A DNA stretch of 64,000 nucleotides from G965277745 sp965277745 (lineage in GTDB: Bacteria; Pseudomonadota; Gammaproteobacteria; Cardiobacteriales; Cardiobacteriaceae). Shown here piece by piece: positions 58,768-64,000 of this stretch. The number at the start of each line of letters is the position of its first letter. Position 1 is the stretch's first letter. The translations under genes and the position numbers were made by a program. The DNA is taken from NCBI GenBank assembly GCA_965277745.1, contig OZ255837.1:1984001-2048000 (forward strand). The letters run 5' to 3'. Under the pieces are notes generated by a model. That model was not told where the DNA came from, ran no database searches, and worked only from the letters and a program-made list of their open reading frames with translations.

Positions 58768-59662
58768 CGCCCTGTTCCTCGCTTGTTTGCACAGGCATCC
58801 CCCAGTTGAGCTTTTCACGCAGGCGACGTTGGAATTGGTAGTTTCGCGGGTGGATAACCGGCAATTGGTGCGCCGGGCTAATCAGGAGGCGGTCTTGCCC
58901 TTGCAAAATCAACTCTTCCTGACCGTCGATGGTGAGTTGAATATCCTGTTGTCCTTTATCGAATGTGACTTCGATCTCGCTGCCGGGCCCGATAACCATC
59001 GGCCGGTGTGTAAGCGTGTGCGGGCAGATTGGTGCGAGGATCAGCGCTTCCATGCTGGGCTCGAGAATCGGACCACCCGCCGAGAGCGCGTAGGCGGTGG
59101 AACCGGTCGGCGTGGAAAGAATCAGACCATCGGCGCGATAGTGGCAGAGAAACTGACCGCGGGTGTAAGCGTTCAATTCGACCATTCGTGCCATAGTGCG
59201 TTTATGGATGACGGCATCGTTGATCGCGTAAAAGCTCGCGCGTACCTCGTCGCGGTGGTGTACGTCAATCCGCAGCGTTTGCCGCATTTCCAGAGAATAG
59301 TTGCCACCAAGAATGCTTTTCAATTCACGCTCGAGGTCGACAGTCGAGACGTCGGCGAGGAAACCGAGGCGTCCGGCGTTGACACCGAGAAGGGGTATTT
59401 TCTTGCTCAGCATGACGCGCCCGGCATGGAGAAAGGTACCGTCGCCGCCGATCACGATGCACAAATCAATGCCGGCGCGCCAGTCGATCAGCGGTGCGGC
59501 GCGTGGATGGGCTTGCAGCGCCGCGGGCAGGGTGGCGGCGTCGAGGGTATAGGCGATGCGACAATCATCGAGAATGGCGAGAACCTGCTTGATCGTTTTG
59601 CCCACGCCGCGCGCGCCGTATTTGCCGACAATGCCGATATGATTGAAGAGGGTGGATTCCAT
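58760..59662 (-). CDS. nadK: NAD kinase
   Basis: A 300-residue kinase that makes NADP+. The phosphate-binding GGDGT is in IVIGGDGTFLHAG, and the NAD-binding segment in TPTGSTAYALSAGGPIL. It precedes recN with an 8-bp overlap, the usual arrangement in gammaproteobacteria, where both may be co-expressed. Confidence 0.96.
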   Translation of the reverse strand: MESTLFNHIGIVGKYGARGVGKTIKQVLAILDDCRIAYTLDAATLPAALQAHPRAAPLIDWRAGIDLCIVIGGDGTFLHAGRVMLSKKIPLLGVNAGRLGFLADVSTVDLERELKSILGGNYSLEMRQTLRIDVHHRDEVRASFYAINDAVIHKRTMARMVELNAYTRGQFLCHYRADGLILSTPTGSTAYALSAGGPILEPSMEALILAPICPHTLTHRPMVIGPGSEIEVTFDKGQQDIQLTIDGQEELILQGQDRLLISPAHQLPVIHPRNYQFQRRLREKLNWGMPVQTSEEQGDA

Positions 59663-59741
59663 GAACGGAAAGTAAAAAGCCCCATTATAAGGAAATTGCC
59701 GCGTATGCCCAATATGTCTTATCGCGAGGTTTCGCAGCGGC

Positions 59742-60131
59742 TCAACCCTGAATCAGGGCGCGACCGAGCAAAAGACCGAAAAAACAAAGGACAAAGCCGG
59801 CGAGAATATGGGCCGTGAAATACAGCAGGGCGGTCGAGATCATCCCTTTTTCGCTCAAGGCGACGAGATCAAGCATGAAGGTCGAATAGGTGGTAAAACT
59901 GCCGAGAAAGCCGGTGATCAGGAGGAGACGCAGGGATTCATGGGGAGGGCGGAGAAACAGTCCGCTTAAGATGCCGATAAGCAAGCAGCCGATGAGATTG
60001 ACGGCAAGGATGCTCCAAAACGAGGGAAACAGAAAAAATGTCCGTAGTCCAAGAGAAAAAAAATGCCGGCAAATGGCGCCAAGACCGCCGCCCAGAAAGA
60101 GGGCAAGGAGGGAAATCATCATCAAAGACAT
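59742..60131 (-). CDS. crcB: Fluoride exporter CrcB/Fluc
   Basis: A 129-residue, four-helix membrane protein that works as a dual-topology dimer to release fluoride. Family marks are GGGLGAICRHF, NLIGCLLIGIL and GFLGSFTTYSTFMLD. It is divergent from cca across a 57-bp gap and 79 bp from the start of nadK. No fluoride riboswitch is recognised in this short gap. Alternative in-frame starts lie a few codons further in. Confidence 0.93.
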   Translation of the reverse strand: MSLMMISLLALFLGGGLGAICRHFFSLGLRTFFLFPSFWSILAVNLIGCLLIGILSGLFLRPPHESLRLLLITGFLGSFTTYSTFMLDLVALSEKGMISTALLYFTAHILAGFVLCFFGLLLGRALIQG

Positions 60132-60188
60132 ATGAATAATACTTTACAATGAAAAGCAGTGCTTATCATAACGCAGGGGACGACGAAG

Positions 60189-61268
60189 ATGGAAGTTTAT
60201 CTGGTCGGAGGCGGCGTGCGCGATCGTTTGCTCGGCTTGCCGGTCAAGGATCGCGACTGGGTAGTCACCGGCGGCAGTCCCAACGAGATGCGCGCACGCG
60301 GCTATCGTCAGGTCGGGCGCGACTTTCCGGTATTCCTCCACCCCCGGACGCACGAGGAATACGCGCTGGCGCGAAGTGAGCGCAAGACGGGGCGCGGCCA
60401 TCGCGGCTTCACTTTTGTTTTCACCCCGCAAGTCACCCTGGAAGCGGATCTCCGCCGCCGCGATCTGACGATCAACGCGATAGCCGAAAACGGTAAGGGG
60501 CAGCTGATCGATCCTTACGGCGGCGTGGCGGACATCAAGAACAGGGTGCTGCGTCATGTTTCGCCGGCGTTCGCCGAAGATCCCCTGCGGGTGTTGCGCC
60601 TGATGCGTTTCTGGGCGCGCTTTTACCCTCTCGGGTTCACGATCGCCGAAGAGACGCTCGCTTTGTGCCGGGTGATCGCCACAAGCGGGGAGTTCGATGC
60701 ACTGACTTCGCAGCGGGTTTGGCAGGAATGTGAACGGGCGCTCGGTTGCGCAGATCCGCAAGTTTTTTTCGCGGGACTCGATGAGGTCGGCGCCCTCGCG
60801 GTCGTTACCTTTGCCGCAACGCCGGATCGGACGTCACTGCGCAAGATGAACGCGCGCCTGAAGGCCGCGTGTTCGCGTACTCAAAGACCGGCCGAGCGTC
60901 TTTCCGCCTGGGTCTGGAACGATTTCGCGTTGATCGGCGAGATGCGAAGATATCTGCCGTTGCCGAACGAAGTGAAAAAATGGCTGGCACTGGTAAGCGC
61001 CTGGGCGGAGAAGGTGGGCAACTGGCAGGATCAGTCCGCCGCCACCCGCTGGGCGATGCTGAAAGCCTGTAAAAGTTTGCGTGCATCGGGCGAGATCGAA
61101 GCGCTGGCGAGACTGGTCGGGGTGTCTTCGTCTGTCATGCGCGATATCCGCGAAAAACAGCGCGCCGTGCGGCAGATAAAACCACAGGCGCTTCAGGCGA
61201 AAGGTTTTTGCGGACGTGCCTTGGGAGAAATGCTGAAGGCGCGGCAACTTGACCGTTTACATGACTGA
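60189..61268 (+). CDS. cca: CCA-adding tRNA nucleotidyltransferase
   Basis: A 359-residue class II enzyme that adds or repairs the 3' CCA of tRNAs. The head domain motifs are MEVYLVGGGVRDRLLG and VKDRDWVVTGG, then RRRDLTINAIA and EDPLRVLRLMRFWARF. It resembles E. coli Cca through the neck but ends after about 360 residues, without the C-terminal HD phosphohydrolase domain of the E. coli enzyme (412 residues). The ATG at 60189 matches the family start. Confidence 0.94.
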   Translation: MEVYLVGGGVRDRLLGLPVKDRDWVVTGGSPNEMRARGYRQVGRDFPVFLHPRTHEEYALARSERKTGRGHRGFTFVFTPQVTLEADLRRRDLTINAIAENGKGQLIDPYGGVADIKNRVLRHVSPAFAEDPLRVLRLMRFWARFYPLGFTIAEETLALCRVIATSGEFDALTSQRVWQECERALGCADPQVFFAGLDEVGALAVVTFAATPDRTSLRKMNARLKAACSRTQRPAERLSAWVWNDFALIGEMRRYLPLPNEVKKWLALVSAWAEKVGNWQDQSAATRWAMLKACKSLRASGEIEALARLVGVSSSVMRDIREKQRAVRQIKPQALQAKGFCGRALGEMLKARQLDRLHD

Positions 61269-61508
61269 AACGCTAAGCGGAAATCATGTCGAGTGATTCC
61301 TTTGAAGATTATTATTTTCTTCAGTTCCCTACGGCAATTTAGGATCGACTATTGACCGGTCGGGCATCGCAGCCGACGGGTGCTGTGATCGACAGCCAAA
61401 GGCTGAGAACGACTGAAAACAGCGGGAGTTTACGGCGATAGCGCAAGTAAAAGATCAAGGGTCGCAAGATCACATCGTGGATGCTGGTGTCCAGCGTGCA
61501 TGCGTTAT

Positions 61509-62921
61509 CTAAACCCGCTGCCCCGTTTCGACCGGCCATCGGGTATGATGATGGTCGATCACGAAACGGTGCTTGTGCGTCACGGGCGGATGGTAGTGAC
61601 GATGACCGTGCTCTCGGCTACCGTCCTCGTCAATATGCTCGGCGTCATTATGGGCATGATGCGCGTCCTGATGATCATGAGGATGATCATGCCAGAATTC
61701 CGGATGGCTGTGCCGGATTTCGAGCGGATCCGACCACGGCCAGAGCCAAAGCGACAGTAAAGCCCCCAGAAGGGCAACCCCACCGGATGCGAGAAAAGCA
61801 ACGGAAAGTCCAAGTAAACCGCCCAACCATCCCACAAGACTGTAGGCGATTAACCAGCCACCATGAGACAGGGCGAAATTGGCTGCGAAAAATACCGGCC
61901 CGTAGCCGGTTCCGGCCGATCGTTGCACCAGGCGTCCACCAGGTGTTTGGGCAAAGGTGGTTCCCGCCCCGGCAATCGCCCAGAGAATAGCGTAAAATAG
62001 AGTTCCGTGAAATCCGGCGAAACTCGCTACAGAGCCGCAAAGCATGATACAAGCCGAAACCGTGATGCTCGAGATCATCAGGTAACGTTCATCAACTATG
62101 TCGATCAGGCGCGGCAATATGAATGCGGCGAGCATTGATCCAGCACCTGCACAAGCGAGAAACACGGTTGTCAGCATTTCACTGCCACCCAACCAATCGC
62201 GAGTCAGAATCACGGTATTGACGATGATCATCGCCCCGACACAGGAAACAGCAAAATAGATCGCCAGCAACCCGCGCAAGCGCGGTGTTTTGAGATAAGA
62301 AACCACCCCAAACAGGATATTGTCATAGAAACCGCTCCCGCGATCACTGGGTGCCGCGCGCGGGATGACGGTGGTAATGATCAGCAGGGCAGAGAGCAAA
62401 AAAGTTATGCTGTTGACTATAAACAAGGCTGTAAACGACCAGAGGCCGAGAAGCGCGGCAGCAAGCACCGGACTGGTGAGATTTTCGAGATCATAGGCGA
62501 TCCTTGAATATGACAAGCCTTTGGTATAGGTCCCTTCATCGTCGAGAATGTCTGGAACAATGGCCTGAAAAACCGGGGTAAAAGCGGCAGAGGCTACATT
62601 GATCATGAAAACAAGGACAAAAACCTGCCAGATCTGGTCGACGAACGGTAAGCAGACCACGATTGTCGCACGTATGACGTCTAGAATTACCAGATAGGTC
62701 CGGTGAGGCAACAAATGCACCATGCTTCCGGCGACCGGCGCAATCAGAAGATATGCCACCATTTTAAGCGCGAATATTGATCCAAGTATCAATCCGGCAT
62801 CATGGCCAGCAAGGTCAAACGCCAAGAGCGACAGAGCAACCGTCGTCAATCCCGTGCCGATCAGCGAGGTGATTTGTGCAGCGAATAAGCGACGAAAGCA
62901 GGGAATTGAAAAAGGTGACAT
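61509..62921 (-). CDS. MFS transporter with histidine-rich C-terminal tail (NreB-like)
   Basis: A 470-residue major-facilitator protein with about twelve helices over the first 400 residues (LTTVALSLLAFDLAGHD, SYSRIAYDLENLTSPVLAA, PGGRLVQRSAG). The last about 70 residues are rich in histidine: HSHPEFWHDHPHDHQDAHH, then HGHRHYHPPVTHKH and VIDHHHTRW. Such tails occur in NreB-type nickel exporters and other metal MFS carriers. A metal substrate is inferred from the tail and from the adjacent metal-type ABC permease. Confidence 0.8.
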   Translation of the reverse strand: MSPFSIPCFRRLFAAQITSLIGTGLTTVALSLLAFDLAGHDAGLILGSIFALKMVAYLLIAPVAGSMVHLLPHRTYLVILDVIRATIVVCLPFVDQIWQVFVLVFMINVASAAFTPVFQAIVPDILDDEGTYTKGLSYSRIAYDLENLTSPVLAAALLGLWSFTALFIVNSITFLLSALLIITTVIPRAAPSDRGSGFYDNILFGVVSYLKTPRLRGLLAIYFAVSCVGAMIIVNTVILTRDWLGGSEMLTTVFLACAGAGSMLAAFILPRLIDIVDERYLMISSITVSACIMLCGSVASFAGFHGTLFYAILWAIAGAGTTFAQTPGGRLVQRSAGTGYGPVFFAANFALSHGGWLIAYSLVGWLGGLLGLSVAFLASGGVALLGALLSLWLWPWSDPLEIRHSHPEFWHDHPHDHQDAHHAHNDAEHIDEDGSREHGHRHYHPPVTHKHRFVIDHHHTRWPVETGQRV

Positions 62922-62930
62922 GACGGCCTG

Positions 62931-63167
62931 CTACCCCGCTGTTTCCGGATAATTTTGCCGGGCACCATGCAGATTTTTGCCTTCGCCATGAGGCTTCAGG
63001 CTGGATGTTGCCGTCGAGTGGTGGAAATGCGGATCATGCGAAATCAGGATCATTGATTGCGGTAAATTTTCGACAGTAGCTTCAATACGTTCCGGATTGG
63101 CTTCATCGTTCGACTCATAAAGCAACAATATATCAGGTTTCATGGTCACGAGGACAGCGGTGATCAA
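62931..63167 (-). pseudogene. Decayed ABC transporter ATPase C-terminal fragment
   Basis: A 78-codon frame reads MKPDILLLYESNDEANPERIE, then VENLPQSMILISHDPHF and TATSSLKPHGEG. These are recognisable as a degraded Walker B (LLLYES for LLLDEP), D-loop (NDEANPERIE) and switch region (LISHD) of an ABC ATPase. Walker A and signature are absent. It lies between the permease and MFS genes and may be the remnant of a lost ATPase of this locus. Confidence 0.55.
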
Positions 63168-63317
63168 TATCGGACGCTTTCGTCGCTGGAAAATTCATGC
63201 TTTACCCGCTTGCGCAGATGCCGAAGATGAAACTGATCTGCCCCGTGAGGTAAATTTCCTCGGTTTTCCGAGATGACTCGTCAGGATAAGATCACCTATA
63301 AATCATTCGCCATAGGT

Positions 63318-64000
63318 TCATAATACGCCAGATTGTTGATATTGCCGTGAAGAGCTTTGCTGTGCCGCGGCGCGGTGTATATTGGCGAGCTTGCGCCACC
63401 CGCAGGCGGAAAAGAAGATGGCTGCCTGCGACAGAACGATGCAGGCACTGGTCGAGGCATCGAGATGAAAACTCAAATAGATGCCAAGTACACAGGCAAA
63501 GGCACTGGAAAAGCTCGCGACGATGAGCATTCGTGAGAAACGCCGGCAAACCGTTTGGGCGGTAATCCCCGGCGCGATCAACATGGCGACGACAAGAGAC
63601 ACCCCGACAGCCTGAATAGCGCCGACGGCCGTCATTGTCAGCATAATCAACAGGCTGTAATGAAGCCATGATACCGGTAGAGCGATTACCCGGGAGTAAG
63701 TCGAATCAAAGACATAGATCATGTAGTCGCGCCACTTGAGGAGAATGACCACCACGACCACGGCGGCGATGATGATATTTTGCCAGAGGTTGATATTGGT
63801 GATGCCGAGCAGATTGCCGAATAAAATATAGGTCATATGACCGCTGGTATGAAGGGCGACGAAGAGGAACATGCCTATGCCGAGCATACTGGAGAAGACG
63901 ACGCCGAGCAAGGTATCTTCGCGAATCCGGGTGTGGTTGTGCAGATAGCCGGTCAACAGTGCACAGGCGAGCCCAGAACAGAAAGCGCCGATCGCAAGTG
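63318..64000 (-). CDS. ABC-3 family metal permease (ZnuB/MntB/SitC-like), partial
   Basis: The frame runs off the window end. The last about 227 residues contain FCSGLACALLTGYLHNHTRI, EDTLLGVVFSSMLGIGMFL and LGITNINLWQNIIIAAVVV, with AIQAVGVSLVVAMLIAPG. This is the PF00950 permease family for zinc, manganese or iron. An ATPase and a binding protein probably lie beyond the window. The C-terminus ends with AAAQQSSSRQYQQSGVL. Confidence 0.87.
   Translation of the reverse strand, partial: LAIGAFCSGLACALLTGYLHNHTRIREDTLLGVVFSSMLGIGMFLFVALHTSGHMTYILFGNLLGITNINLWQNIIIAAVVVVVILLKWRDYMIYVFDSTYSRVIALPVSWLHYSLLIMLTMTAVGAIQAVGVSLVVAMLIAPGITAQTVCRRFSRMLIVASFSSAFACVLGIYLSFHLDASTSACIVLSQAAIFFSACGWRKLANIHRAAAQQSSSRQYQQSGVL

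Noticed and set aside
60132..60188. Possible fluoride riboswitch between crcB and cca
   Set aside because: The gap is only 57 bp and I cannot find the conserved riboswitch core, so it is not called.

Overview
The window looks like a gammaproteobacterial chromosome. Support comes from the order of the lipid and cell-division genes (yceD-rpmF-plsX-fabH-fabD-fabG-acpP-fabF-mltG-tmk-holB-pilZ), from rplU-rpmA-obgE-proB and from bamE/recN/nadK/serS. A host-associated Cardiobacteriaceae-like organism would fit the giant trimeric adhesin, the heavy insertion-sequence load and the decayed sugar-kinase locus, but that placement is inference from gene content only.

Layout. 1-2.9 kb: an ABC importer of the PF04392 amino-acid type with two tandem binding-protein genes, a permease and an ATPase. 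3.1-10.6 kb (minus strand): one trimeric autotransporter adhesin of 2509 residues, more than half of it near-identical repeats of 423 and 573 bp. 10.9-13.2 kb: remnants of IS5-, IS481- and IS630-family elements. 13.3-20.3 kb: a six-gene glycerol/dihydroxyacetone run, glpD-glpK-glpF-dhaK-dhaL-dhaM, followed by a reductase. 21.9-24.7 kb: rplU-rpmA-obgE-proB. 24.9-28.8 kb: a LysR regulator divergent from a YeiH exporter, then cbpA-cbpM and a tiny lipoprotein gene. 29.3-32.4 kb: an IS5-family copy, a broken cytochrome b561 gene and a broken glucokinase gene. 32.9-41.9 kb (minus): the fatty-acid/phospholipid and division cluster. 42-45 kb: a beta-lactamase-like serine hydrolase and an NhaC-type antiporter.

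45.2-53.9 kb is the most mosaic part. It is an AT-richer metal-type ABC transporter island (ATPase, two paralogous binding proteins, FecCD-type permease) with a Zur-box-like palindrome upstream. It is bordered by IS481 remnants and an IS3-family element, and followed by tRNA-Ser(CGA) and an intact IS630-family copy. 54.2-61.3 kb returns to housekeeping genes: phoU, a HIRAN-domain protein, serS, bamE, recN, nadK, crcB and cca. 61.5-64 kb holds a histidine-tailed MFS transporter, a decayed ABC ATPase fragment and the end of a zinc/manganese-type ABC permease.

How it fits together. Glycerol enters through GlpF. It is phosphorylated by GlpK and oxidised by GlpD, while dihydroxyacetone is phosphorylated by DhaKL using phosphate from DhaM/PTS. 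The loss of glk next to this intact cluster suggests a shift away from free-glucose phosphorylation. Two separate transport loci, both probably for divalent metals, and a likely Zur site suggest metal scarcity is important to the organism.

Nothing here is a convincing new defence or CRISPR system. The best leads are the Zur-like metal island with its fused duplication history, the class-structured adhesin repeats, and the His-tailed MFS/ABC locus.
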